Assembly: GCA_963978895.1 (NCBI GenBank)
Contig: OZ022247.1
Span: 15,818,312-15,882,311 of the forward strand
DNA length: 64,000 nucleotides
DNA from: Erpobdella octoculata
Taxonomy: Eukaryota; Annelida; Clitellata; Hirudinida; Erpobdellidae
Direction of reading: 5' to 3'
Shown: positions 1 through 16,739 of the stretch, one piece after another
How positions within the stretch are numbered: position 1 is the stretch's first letter
How the letters are laid out: each line of letters begins with the position of its first letter
Translations under genes and position numbers: made by a program
Notes under the pieces: model-generated
Told to the model about the DNA's origin: nothing
The model's database searches: none
What the model saw: the letters and a program-made list of their open reading frames with translations, nothing else

Positions 1-25
1 AACTTTTCTCTTAATAAAGACTACC

Positions 26-296
26 TGTAAACGTAGAGGAATATGCTTTCTAGCGATTCGTAACGTTAAAGTCGAAGTTATTTATAACACAATATTTCTC
101 GAATTTATTTTAACTTTATTATTCTTCCTTGAATATAATTCTTTTCTTGACTCTAAACTGAATTATCTCACTTTGCAGAAGTTAGCCCGGTTCTGACAAA
201 TCTTTTGATAATTTCCAATTTCTCTCCCAAGACAACTCATTTTCTTATTGAAGACCACAAAAAGGAAAAAGACCAATACCAATTATATATATATAC

Positions 297-327
<31 letters not shown>

Positions 328-479
328 CATATATATATACATATATATATATATACATATATATATATACATATATATATACATATACATACATCCATCC
401 ATGTATATATACACTCAAACACACATATACATATATATTATATATACATTAATGATACAAAAAATTATACGCACACACA
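26..479 (-). repeat. 3' LTR of the deleted gypsy element
   Basis: Nearly identical to 1339-1761 apart from differences in the length of an internal TA/TACATA microsatellite at about 284-452. It lies downstream of gag in the element's minus orientation. Confidence 0.7.
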
Positions 480-1239
480 ATGTCCAACAAAGACTCAGAC
501 ATTCCCGACGGACACTTTCCAAAGAACTGCTCTTTTAAAAATAAAAACAAATAGTTTTTTGTACCCGCGAGATCCACCCAGCGCCTGAGGTAACTATCCA
601 GTCGCACCAGATACTGTTCCCAAGTCTCTTCTGGTTCAAGCTTTGACTCTCGAAACTTTATGCGGTAGTCTTCTGCCGACTTCCCAAAACGGCGAAGGAG
701 TGCCTCTTTTACCGACTCGTAATCCTGCATCTGACTATCGCTGAGTTGGCCAAACACTTATAATGTCTTCGCACTGAGCAGAGAACCCAGAAGCATTCCC
801 CAACCCTTTTTTGGATGATCATTTGCCGTGGCCAATGCCTCAAAACGGAGCAGAAATGCGTCCACGTCGTCACCTTCCGAGAACTTTGGATATGGAATCT
901 TTGTTACCTCTGCCTTTGGCTCTTTTTTTGTTAGGGCCTCTAATTCCAGCTTTTTCAATTCCAATTCATGCTGGCGTTGTTCGCGCTCACGTAGAAGTTG
1001 AAGTTCTCGTTCTTCTTTAGCTTGTTGAAGTTGGAGTTCTCGTTCTTCTTTAGCTTCTTGAGTCTTCTTCTCTTCGTGTTCACGTTCCCGTTCCCGCTCT
1101 TTCCGTTCTTGTTTTTTTCTTCACGTTCTTCTAATCTCATTACTCTTTCTTCATCCTTTAACTCTTTGACGTAATTCCTTAAATCTTCCCCGGAATAGCC
1201 TAGAGCCTGTCCCATCGCAATGAATTTCTCGTCAGACAT
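480..1239 (-). pseudogene. gag remnant of an LTR retrotransposon
   Basis: Minus-strand gag fragment in three reading-frame pieces (1239-955, 964-758, 757-about 480). The N-terminal piece starts MSDEKFIAMGQALGYSGEDL and runs into an Arg/Glu/Lys-rich coiled-coil-like region. The middle piece carries a typical gag stretch (PYPKFSEGDDVDAFLLRFEA). The third has the capsid-like pattern RFGKSAEDYRIKFRESKLEP, followed by [18 protein letters not shown]. At least two frame breaks separate the pieces, and the zinc knuckle and pol are absent. Its role would have been particle assembly; this copy cannot encode an intact protein. The type resembles gags of Gmr1/CsRN1-like elements, a family-level guess. 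Confidence 0.7.
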
Positions 1240-1338
1240 CTTTCACGAAAGAAAAACAAAAATTCGGTCGCTTGTGAACAAATAACTTCAGAAAATATAT
1301 TTACGGATGAAAATGCGTAAATACGTCGAGGTCACCAA

Positions 1339-1625
1339 TGTAAACATAGAGGAATATGCTTTCTAGCGATTCGTAACGTTAAAGTCGAAGTTATTTATAA
1401 CACAATATTTCTCGAATTTATTTTAACTTTATTATTCTTCCTTGAATATAATTCTTTTCTTGACTCTAAACTGAATTATCTCACTTTGCAGAAGTTAGCC
1501 CGGTTCTGACAAATCTTTTGATAATTTCCAATTTCTCTCCCAAGACAACTCATTTTCTTATTGAAGACCACAAAAAGGAAAAAGACCAATACCAATTATA
1601 TATATATATACATATATATATATAC

Positions 1626-1660
<35 letters not shown>

Positions 1661-1761
1661 CATATATATACATATACATACATCCATCCATGTATATATA
1701 CACTCAAACACACATATACATATATATACATGAATGATACAAAAAATTATACGCACACACA
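1339..1761 (-). repeat. 5' LTR of the deleted gypsy element
   Basis: Partner of 26-479. It lies immediately upstream (minus sense) of the primer-binding site and the gag start. Confidence 0.7.
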
Positions 1762-2201
1762 ATCTCACAGGAGCACAAATATACATATATACATACATAT
1801 ACATATATATATACACATATATACACACATATACACACATATACACACAGATACATTCATACATAAATGACTATTGTTTCAACACAACCAAAATATGCAC
1901 ACATAATAAAATAAAATAAACAACTATTATGAAAATACGTAAGATGAATCATCTTCATCTTACACTACCTTCAGGTCAAATTTTGTTTAAATTGTTCCAG
2001 CGGTTCGGACGTGATAAGCAAATAAACACACAAACTTGGACAAAACATCGCCTTTTACATATATAGATTTATAAGTGTGGTAGCGACCTAAATCCTTTCA
2101 GATTTAGCTAAGTTTTTTTGTGAATTTTTTCTGGCTTATTATGAACAAAGTTGAAAGGCGCCCCATAGGAAAAGTCAATTTTGAAAATTAAGAACTACCC
2201 T
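1762..2201. repeat. TA/TACA microsatellite and non-coding spacer with hairpin
   Basis: Interrupted TACATA/CACATA repeats run to about 1860. A perfect hairpin follows at 1939-1963 (10-bp arms GTAAGATGAA/TTCATCTTAC, 5-nt loop). I see no coding signal in the rest. Confidence 0.6.

Positions 2202-2561
<360 letters not shown>

Positions 2562-2632
<71 letters not shown>
2562..2632. repeat. (TA)n microsatellite
   Basis: About 70 bp of TA between two minus-strand PLE fragments. Confidence 0.95.
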
Positions 2633-2633
<1 letters not shown>

Positions 2634-3280
2634 ATGTAAGATGGCATAAGATTTTCTTTAAGACAAGCTCGATTAAAAATAAGTCTCCATTTAGCCGCTA
2701 TGAGTTTTATAGATACTTTCTCAATATTTCGGAACAACGTTTTTTGTTTACTGCAACACGTATTAAGAAAAGTATTAACATTTAAAACTTTCTTTATTTC
2801 AGACTTACGGGCCGTTTCGGCTTTCGCCATCTTCAGAGTCTGTAAATACGATCGCGTAAAAGGTGGCAAAAGATATGAAAACATGTAATAACTAAATATA
2901 CAAATAAACTAATATCCTCAAGGAATTATCTCAATAGAAGGATATTAATAAAAATAATCAAATTTAGACAATGTAATTAAATAACGTACATAAAATAAAC
3001 TGGAGTTATGAGGATAAAATAAGTATAATTGAAAACGTTTAATTAAAGGATAAAATAATAGTAGCAGTAATAATAATAATAATAATAATAAAAGCAAGTA
3101 TTATGATAATAAATGATTAAATTAAGTCGAAATTACATAAGATATTTAAATAAATAAAATCAAGAATATCTCCGCTTTCGTCGAACAGTGATGTTCTCGT
3201 TTGAAAGTAAATGGAGGAAAGAACTGGATGAGTACGAACAATTGTCATCAATCGGACATTCTTCTTCGACACAGATGCGC
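2633..3280 (-). mobile_element. 5'-truncated PLE copy (3' UTR, hammerhead, N-terminal block)
   Basis: Read on the minus strand: a short end of an ORF rich in Arg/Lys (about 3270-3165), an AT-rich 3' UTR with a TAA-type microsatellite (about 3070), a hammerhead ribozyme fold (2841-2801), and then an N-terminal coding block. The block contains [20 protein letters not shown] followed by [14 protein letters not shown], then (TA)n. The layout matches the 16740-17611 copy, which includes a recognisable endonuclease. The transposon assignment rests on that comparison. Confidence 0.65.
2801..2841 (-). ncRNA. Hammerhead ribozyme (PLE-type)
   Basis: Minus strand, in order: stem I AGACU, core CUGAAGA, one extra U, stem II GGC-GAAA-GCC, core GAAA, stem III CGGCCCG, cleavage position UA, stem I AGUCU. 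Stem I pairs over 5 bp. Stem II is closed by a GAAA tetraloop. All core bases fit the CUGANGA...GAAA consensus. The extra U before stem II recurs in the other copies. Activity is inferred. Confidence 0.75.
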
Positions 3281-3439
3281 GCGGTAAGTCTGAAATAAAG
3301 AAAGTTTTAAATGTTAATACTTTTCTTAATACGTGTTGCAGTAAACAAAAAACGTTGTTCCGAAATATTGAGAAAGTATCTATAAAAGTCATAGCGGCTA
3401 AATGGAGACTTATTTTTAATCGAGCTTGTCTTAAAGAAA

Positions 3440-3441
<2 letters not shown>
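3281..3441 (+). mobile_element. PLE N-terminal fragment, inverted relative to its neighbour
   Basis: A plus-strand copy of the same block as 2633-2805, starting inside the remnant of the hammerhead stem III/stem I (about 3281) and running to NRACLKE just before (TA)n. Together with 2633-2805 it makes an inverted repeat with arms of about 160 bp. Confidence 0.6.
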
Positions 3442-3523
<82 letters not shown>

Positions 3524-3542
3524 TATATAAATATATTATTAT

Positions 3543-3587
<45 letters not shown>
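3442..3587. repeat. (TA)n microsatellite
   Basis: About 145 bp of TA with an AT-rich interruption near 3525-3550. It abuts the 3' end of the plus-strand PLE fragment. Confidence 0.9.
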
Positions 3588-5400
<1,813 letters not shown>

Positions 5401-5640
5401 ATGTTATTCCCCAACACTGATATATATGTATCAACTTTAGATTCAGATATGTTTTTACGAGCCACATATATCAGAAACTTGGATGGCTTACAATCCACCA
5501 CGAAATAACGCAAATATAAATGTCTCAACTTCAGACTTGAACCCACGACTGTCTGATCGGCAACACCGCCTCGCATCATGCCAACCAGCTTACCATCTGC
5601 GCCACTTCCACCGCCAAAAAACAGTGGTTGTTAAGCGCTT
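5401..5640 (-). repeat. tRNA-derived SINE-like repeat, second subfamily
   Basis: The minus strand carries GTGGCGCAGATGGTAAGC (box A-like), a GCGAGGCGGTGTTGCCG variable segment and GTGGGTTCAAGTC (box B-like) at about 5505-5620. It shares the variable segment and the trailing TTTGCGTTA with the 297-bp family but has different arms. Confidence 0.6.
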
Positions 5641-5663
5641 TTGTGGGGGTGTGTTGAACACAA

Positions 5664-5851
5664 CACTCGACTAAGAATGGGTACGAATCAATGCTCGATA
5701 GTATATATAAGTTGTACGGCTTACATTCCGTCACTAGCTAACTTAATAGCTATCGAAGATATATGTTTTGTAATATATATTATAAGGAAACATAGCGCTG
5801 ATATGTTTTAACGAGCCACATATATCATTCGTACCCATTAATAGTCGAGTG
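5664..5851. mobile_element. MITE-like inverted-repeat element
   Basis: Inverted repeats of about 25 bp (5664-5688 and 5827-5851; outer bases CACTCGACTA, inner GGGTACGAAT) with one short mismatch block bound a 188-bp AT-rich segment with no ORF. No target-site duplication is evident. Confidence 0.55.
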
Positions 5852-5854
5852 TTT

Positions 5855-6060
5855 TTTTTATGAAAAATGTTTGTTTTCCAGTTTCTTCCCCTCAGGAGCA
5901 AAATTTTTAAAAATCCTTTCTTATTGGATGCTTACGCAATAAAAGTAATATAAGTTCCAAATTTCACGTTCCTAGGATGAGGCGTTTTAGCTCGGCGTTG
6001 ATTATCAGTCAGTCAGTCAGTCAGTGATTCAGTCAGTCAGTCAATCAGGACATGTTCTTT
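5855..6060. repeat. Dispersed repeat with (CAGT)n; second copy at 29240-29410
   Basis: Contains GTTTTCCAGTTTC, CTCAGGAGCA, a stretch about ATGAGGCGTTTTAGCTCGGC, a (CAGT)n run (6007-6048) and AGGACATGTTCTTTTATA. The same blocks occur in reverse orientation at 29240-29410 without the CAGT expansion. Family unknown. Confidence 0.6.
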
Positions 6061-6190
6061 TATATATGAAATGTTTCAAGAGCCTACAAACAGTTGTTAC
6101 CACAAGTAACGCAAATATTTATAAGACTCTACTAGGAATTGAACCCTATTTGTAGGCTCTTGAAACATTTCAACGCAGTGTTTCACTGTC
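6061..6190. repeat. Small foldback of the 297-bp family
   Basis: Perfect 23-bp inverted arms (6068-6090 and 6149-6171) made from the GAAATGTTTCAAGAGCC segment of the 297-bp repeat. A piece of the unit including the box B-like segment forms the loop. Confidence 0.65.
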
Positions 6191-6975
6191 CAGAGTAAAA
6201 TTATTTTCTGCCTTTTTGTTCACAAAAACGTGGTGTTTAAAAAAACTTTTTTTAATATTTTATATAAGTCATTTTAATAATCTCTCACTACCAAAAATCT
6301 TTATCAACTTATAAAAAAAAGTTTTACTTAAAATGAAAAAAGGCCTTTGGGCTATAGAAATGAGTAACATGTCTTTAAAACACTCTCAACACAAATATCT
6401 CTATTCTTTCTTTCTTAATAAGTGTGTAACATAATTCATGTTTGGCTCCATACTTCATATTTATTTGATTTAGTTGTAATTCAGTTACATATTTTGAGCA
6501 GTTTCCCTATCCAAAGCTGTTAAAATATGAGCCAACATCATAAAACTATAGTAGGCACTTGTGCAAAAAAATGTAAGATGAATATGAAAATTACTTGTTA
6601 TATACTATTTAATATACAAATATTAAAAAGCATACATATACATCCATAAATAATTTTCAATTTCAACATACAATAAAAAAACAACACAAACACCTAAAAA
6701 TAACAATTTTTTTATTTCCCGCCCTGGGCTCCTTTATCTGTGTGCCTATATTCCTTAACATCAGCAGCATATTGCGAATAATCATTCTTAGAAACTAGAA
6801 AATTTTGATATTTTGATTCATTGGTTTCAGCAAGACATGTCATTAAGGTTCAAATAAATAATCGGAGGCATCCTTTTGTCTGATGATCTAAAATCTCCGT
6901 CAGGTTTACAAGCATGTTCCATAAAGCCGGAACAATTTGGCCTTTGCTGATCTTCATCTAAGCACAAGATATCAA
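6191..6975. other. No recognisable feature
   Basis: AT-rich non-coding sequence. I see no ORF of note, repeat or RNA gene. Confidence 0.5.
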
Positions 6976-8570
6976 TTTTCTAGGCAATTTCCAAGTTAAA
7001 GAAAGAGACAACACAGTTTAAGTGAGAGATGGGCCTGAAAGACAACAATGATAATGATGACTTGTCGGGGAATGTGTATCCCAATATAGGAATACCTCGG
7101 TTTTTCATAATACAACTGGATTTGATACGTGACAATCGAGGTACAGCTGATTCAGCAAAGTGTCCTGACCCTAATCGATTACAGTTAATGTAATCATTAC
7201 ACGGAGTAGAGATTGATATGATGCCCATGCGTGAAAGGTACCACTTTCATTAAAGTAATAACGTTGTGGTCAACATTATCACCAGACCATTGAGTAAAAC
7301 ATTGAGGAAAAGACTGCGAAGTATCAGGAGTGTCATTCTGAACCACTGATTGTTTAAAAAGGTTCACTTCATCATAAGAAATTGAAAATCCCAGCTGTGA
7401 CAGCAAATCGAGCAGCCATTTAGATCCAAAGACGTGATCTAAACTAACTAACAAACAAAATTGGAGAGATAATAGATCCTTGTCTTGCTCCTTGCACAAT
7501 AGAATGACATATGGAAACTTGTTTTATTTCATTACAAACAATATTTTCTATTAAGATTTTCAACAAACTAGAAATCCACCTTGGCATTTTCAATATTGGA
7601 GAAATCAGTTCCTGGATATGCTTCATTATTTGAGGACATTTCCTTTATTTGAGCTCTTATCAACTTTGCTGCTGCCATCTCATAGATAGATCCTATGCTT
7701 TTTTTCAGTTTACCATTAATTAGTTTTAATGCGAGGCGGCATGTTAAGGAAGGAAATAACATTTTTCCAACCACAAACTTCTGCAAAAAATAAGTGCTCC
7801 GTGTAGCGTTCTTCCAGCTTTCGTTTCATATGTTTAAATGAATACATTTCACCATCTTCCAATAATTCTCGCATTTTAATTTGTAATTCAGCTATTATTT
7901 AAATTCCTGGATCTTCTTCTTCTAACCAGTCACACAGTTTTTCAAAAGTAATTAACATGTCGTTATCTGGATGTCGAACTGGATGATTTTGGCTAGCGGT
8001 GTTATCTCCGACATGTGATGATTGACATTTTAGAAACAAAGAACAACACACTCTGTGGTAATGAGCTTCTTCAGCTGGTAAGTCATTAAATCTACCAAGA
8101 ACTTCTATACTCCATGCATCATTTCTTTTGTGGCAAGTTTCAACTATGGTTTCTCTGCATTTTAATGTCATTACAGTACTTTTTCCTCTTTTTTAATTTT
8201 AAAGGCGTTTTACTGTTTTCAAATTTCATTTTTCCACACAAAAAACAATGTTGCTTCCAATTGAAAGTGTCAACAGACGATCATAACAATTTACACTTTA
8301 AAATCTTTTGATCAGCCCCTTCTGCATGCTGCTCATTCTTTCGTTGCAATTGATCAAAACTTCTTTTGTTGGCAATGATCATGAACATTAACTACATTTG
8401 GTTTATTTAAAAGATACTCTGTAAAACGGTGAATTGACATAGCGTTTCAATACCTAGATGTTAAACCTAGTGTAACCATCTTGACTGTATCACAGACGTT
8501 GTCGGAACGAAATTCAGTTCGGCAAATTAAACATACCATTTTATTTAGTTCACCCATTTTGAAAACAAAC
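6976..8570 (-). pseudogene. Decayed gene of an uncharacterised multicopy invertebrate family
   Basis: Read on the minus strand from about 8560: MGELNKMVCLICRTEFRSDN (CxxC), a broken middle with a second CFLCGK-type CxxC near 8235, then RNDAWSIEVLGRFNDLPAEE and a YHRVC motif (8171-7899). Further pieces follow at 7786-7568, 7626-7444 (SIVQGARQGSIISPILF), 7499-7197 (FGSKWLLDLLSQLGFSISYD and a DNVDHNV motif) and 7228-6980 (VPRLSRIKS). Many stops and frameshifts separate them. From memory, the W-x-x-x-V-x-x-R, YHxxC and DNVDHN pattern belongs to a large uncharacterised family repeated in cnidarians and molluscs, probably transposon-borne. The function is unknown. The RT-like ARQGSIISPILF is fortuitous in this context. 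Confidence 0.5.
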
Positions 8571-9069
8571 AATAAAAACTCAAGAAATTAGATGTTTGAC
8601 AAAAATACTAACTTAGAAACTCAATGTTTTACGACAATTTACGAAAATACTATTTATCGCTCACTACGATAAATCTCGTTCATAAAAGCGTCAAAAAACC
8701 AATTTCGTCAAGGACGATTTCAACTGATTTTTGCAGGAAGAATCATAAACGTATTACAAACAAAATATCCAAAAAGCAGCTTGCTGTAAATTTTGCCTAG
8801 GTACAAACAGGAAATTTTTTAATTCTATCCGACTAACAGCTGCCTATATCTGACCAGGAACAACTAACTAAATTTTAAACTAAAGTGAAGAAATAGTGAA
8901 CATGTACCTGTATGTGATCATAATCAGTAATCTATATTTAATGTTATTGCAAATAAAATTTCTAAACTTTTATTTATGATTTTTATAAGCATAATAAGCC
9001 AAACCCAAAAGGCCTTAACTTAAAGTAAGCCCTAATAAGCATAAAACATTTTCTGTTATCATTTTTGTT
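8571..9069. other. No recognisable feature
   Basis: AT-rich spacer without a convincing ORF or repeat. Confidence 0.5.
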
Positions 9070-9340
9070 TGTGGTCGCGAAAGCCATTTCGTCGCGTGAG
9101 CATTTCCGTCGCGAAGTCGCGACGAAAACGCTAACCTTACAACGAATCGGCCCGGTGCGCGACGAAATCGCCTACTTTTGTGGCCAATAGCCTCATAGTC
9201 GTGAAGGTAAAATTCCGTTGCACAAAAGCACTACACGAAGCAACCTGCCCGGCGAATGCAGTTGGTGATCAGCATTAGGCAACACCACCCGGATACATGT
9301 ATCACAGACTGTGGCACCGCTAATGTCTATACAACGACTT
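9070..9340 (+). repeat. 271-bp direct repeat, copy 1
   Basis: GC-rich block beginning TGTGGTCGCGAAAGCC and ending TATACAACGACTT. By eye it is identical to 9924-10194 except for about one base (9141-9142 region, AACGAATC versus AACAAATC). It contains several TCGCGACGAAA-type palindromic CpG clusters. It has no ORF. Confidence 0.85.
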
Positions 9341-9923
9341 TGTAATTGTATGGTCTTTCACACTACTAAAATAGATGTTTGTAATTTTGTAATACAATTT
9401 AAACTATCGTTTAAAATCACAATGAATAATTCCAGAAATTACCTTTTAAAATCTCTGACCAATCTTCGTCTGGCTGCTGTCGTCATTATTTGAGTGAAAT
9501 TAAGTCTGGCTGTTGTCGTCATTATTTGAGTAAAATTTATTTATTGATTACTAATTATTAACTATTGAGAGCTACTGGTACACGCAAATAAATAGAAATC
9601 TTAACAATTATATTATACTAATTATACTATTATTATTTATACGAATACAAATATACAACTATGTACAATAAGCTGAAAAACACTATATAACCGTTTTTGA
9701 ATCAACTAAATACAAATTACTTATATTAGAGACGAGGGAGAAGTTGGCTGCGCAGCTGGATCCCCGTACTATGGTGCAAAAAAATTTCGTGCATTGGGGT
9801 TGTGCTATAGATCGTTAGAAAGGTATTTAAGAAAGAAATATAATGGTGTGAAAATAAATTTAATATTGTAAAAAAATAAAAAAGTTGTAGGTGAAAAACC
9901 GTCCCGTAAATCAAATACCGCCA
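9341..9923. other. AT-rich spacer between the 271-bp direct repeats
   Basis: About 583 bp with a local duplication of GTCTGGCTGYTGTCGTCATT (about 9468-9529). No primer-binding site or polypurine tract is obvious next to the direct repeats, which argues against a simple LTR pair. Confidence 0.5.
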
Positions 9924-10194
9924 TGTGGTCGCGAAAGCCATTTCGTCGCGTGAGCATTTCCGTCGCGAAGTCGCGACGAAAACGCTAACCTTACAACAAA
10001 TCGGCCCGGTGCGCGACGAAATCGCCTACTTTTGTGGCCAATAGCCTCATAGTCGTGAAGGTAAAATTCCGTTGCACAAAAGCACTACACGAAGCAACCT
10101 GCCCGGCGAATGCAGTTGGTGATCAGCATTAGGCAACACCACCCGGATACATGTATCACAGACTGTGGCACCGCTAATGTCTATACAACGACTT
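9924..10194 (+). repeat. 271-bp direct repeat, copy 2
   Basis: Same length and almost the same sequence as 9070-9340, offset by 854 bp. Near-identity implies a recent duplication or gene conversion. Confidence 0.85.
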
Positions 10195-10204
10195 CCTTTT
10201 TTTT

Positions 10205-10450
10205 ATATTAAGTTATAGTCCTTTACACCAGGTGTTTTAAGACTTTAATGGCTGTATGTAGGAAGCACTTAAGTACTTACTGTCGTGGATCAGAATTTGA
10301 TCCTTTTAACTTTTCCCTCCTCCTTTCTCCAGGCTTGGGACTGGCTCGCAACGGCTTCTTGATCTCTGTGTTATACTTATACAGTACGTGATATCAGTCT
10401 GCGGTGTCGCAATGAATTGGAGTCGTTTTCGATGGAGCAAAGTTTTCATT
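10205..10450 (-). mobile_element. LINE 3' UTR fragment
   Basis: On the minus strand it carries GCCAGTCCCAAGCCTGGA then AAAGGAGGAGGG, the common 3' UTR signature of several animal LINEs. A second copy lies on the plus strand at about 26093-26290. It ends in CACCTGGTGTAAAGGACTATA. No coding sequence remains. Confidence 0.55.
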
Positions 10451-10494
10451 ACAATCGATAGAGGGTGGCAATTTTTTTATAACCAGTCAATAAC

Positions 10495-10842
<348 letters not shown>

Positions 10843-11830
10843 GTGACAAATCACAAACGTTGCAAAGTTCCTTGACCAACAAGCTACTAAATACTCAATT
10901 CAAAAAGAATCTGCTAAAATCAATAATAAGTAATCTATTTTAAATCCAACCTCTGACATTTGCAAAAAAATCAGCTAAAAAACAAATTATTCATCGAAAA
11001 AACGAATAATTTAAAAATGAAACCTCTTCACGGACAATTTTTTAGAAACCTTGATAATCCAACATCAGATAAAGAACAAACCATGTTATGGCTAAAGAGC
11101 TCGGGTCTCATAATAGCTGACCAAGATCAGACACTCAACACCAGATACTTTCAAAAACACATTTTGAAGCAAGAAGTTGATAGTCGGTGCGGATTATGCA
11201 ACAAGGCAGAGGAACACATCACTCAGTCACATTGTTTCAGGATGCACAATTCTAGCTCCAACTGAGTACACAAAAAGACACAACAATGTAGCAAATTACA
11301 TCCACCGGAAGTTGTGTAAACACTTTGGAGCTAAGGCACCCAACAAATACTATGAACATCAACCAGAAAAAGTTATCAATGTAGATGATGATGTTACAAT
11401 CACAGATGTCATCACAGACCGAGCAATTCCAGCTAACAGACCTGATATAGTAATTTACAACAAAAGAGAAAAAGAATGCTTGTTGGTTGAGGTGTCTGTT
11501 CCAGATGATGCAAATATTATATTGAAAGAATCAGAAAAAATATGCATGTATAAGGACCTAGAAATAGAAATAAACCGAATGTGGAATTTAAAAACAAGAG
11601 TGATACCAGTGGTGATTGGTGCGCTAGGAACAATCAGGAAAAATGCTCAAGACAAACTGATGATGCTTCATGGAAAACCAAATATCTCGGAAATACGAAA
11701 AAAGCATTAATGGGAACGGCTCACATCCTCCGAAGAGTGTTGGGATGAATAACTTTGATTTCTTGTTGAAATCTGAATTCATCTTAAACCAGTTTTTGAA
11801 AACTGAGAAGACAAACATTTTTTGACAATA
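10843..11830 (+). pseudogene. 5'-truncated LINE with restriction-like endonuclease (R2/R4/Dong type)
   Basis: Plus-strand C-terminal ORF in two frames (10960-11265 and 11177-11710) with a frameshift near 11215-11240. It contains a zinc-finger pattern CGLCNKAEEH...C and then a PD-(D/E)xK nuclease core (RPDIVIYNKREKECLLVEVS). This is followed by KYKDLEIEINRMW-type helices (here MYKDLEIEI) and an IPVVIGALGTI motif. That arrangement is the zinc knuckle plus restriction-enzyme-like endonuclease found downstream of RT in R2/R4/Dong/NeSL-group LINEs. RT is lost. Stop after residues ending RKKH. The 3' end passes into AACAATAATAATAGTAATAGG. It cannot encode a full protein. Confidence 0.75.
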
Positions 11831-11834
11831 ACAA

Positions 11835-12318
11835 TAATAATAGTAATAGGAATAACTAAACAAATAAAGATCAGTAAGCAAGACTTTTAACAACTGAATT
11901 ACAGTCAATTTCGAGAACGTGACTAAAAGAAGAATCGGATACAGTATTTATAACCTCTGAAACACAAACGTCTGGTACAAAATATTTATTCAACAAAGAA
12001 ACACCTGAAGAAACATTACTACTATTAACATGCAAAACTTTTTACAAAAGTTGAAGATGATTCAAAACCCTTACTATTATTCTATATTGTACTATTTTGG
12101 GAACCAAAAAGTTTAGGGATTAAATCGAAAGAATACCATTGCTTATTCATCAAAGGCTTAAATTTATTAATGGCTAAGGCTTCTTTTAATTTTAACTTAA
12201 AGGGGGGATTTTCTTTCAAAAGAATATTGGTATTTTTAATTAAACATTTATGTGTTGGTTTGTTTGAATGTTGTGTTGACATATGTTGGTTATGGCACCA
12301 CTCTGACAATGAATCCAA
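11835..12318 (-). pseudogene. PLE GIY-YIG C-terminal region and 3' UTR
   Basis: The minus strand encodes QHMSTQHSNKPTHKCLIKNT, followed by KLKLKEALAINKFKPLMNKQ and WYSFDL (12318-12082), and then a linker homologous to 17060-17270. The LKLKEALAI-(3)-KP-(2)-N pattern is the end of the GIY-YIG endonuclease of Penelope-like elements. The first catalytic GIY-YIG strand is missing. It is opposed head to head by the plus-strand copy that follows. Confidence 0.7.
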
Positions 12319-16661
<4,343 letters not shown>

Positions 16662-16734
<73 letters not shown>

Positions 16735-16739
16735 TTTTT
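16662..16739. repeat. (TA)n followed by T tract
   Basis: About 56 bp of TA, then about 22 T residues, at the 5' edge of a PLE copy. Confidence 0.95.

Larger units (their letters stand above)
26..1761 (-). mobile_element. Internally deleted Ty3/gypsy-type LTR retrotransposon
   Basis: Two direct repeats of about 420-450 bp (26-479 and 1339-1761) flank a minus-strand gag remnant. Read on the minus strand, the order is 5' LTR, primer-binding site, gag, 3' LTR. Both LTRs begin TG and end CA. The bases next to the 5' LTR (1322-1338, minus TTGGTGACCTCGACGTA) look like a tRNA primer-binding site. All of pol is missing: gag runs straight into the 3' LTR near 480. I saw no matching target-site duplication, so the ends may have been changed by recombination. 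Confidence 0.75.

Noticed and set aside
7444..7626. LINE reverse transcriptase motif ARQGSIISPILF
   Set aside because: The surrounding pieces match the uncharacterised family of 6976-8570, and no YxDD box or other RT block is near.
9070..10194. LTR pair of a short TRIM element
   Set aside because: TG start only; no CA end, no primer-binding site, no polypurine tract and no target duplication seen. Kept as unexplained direct repeats.
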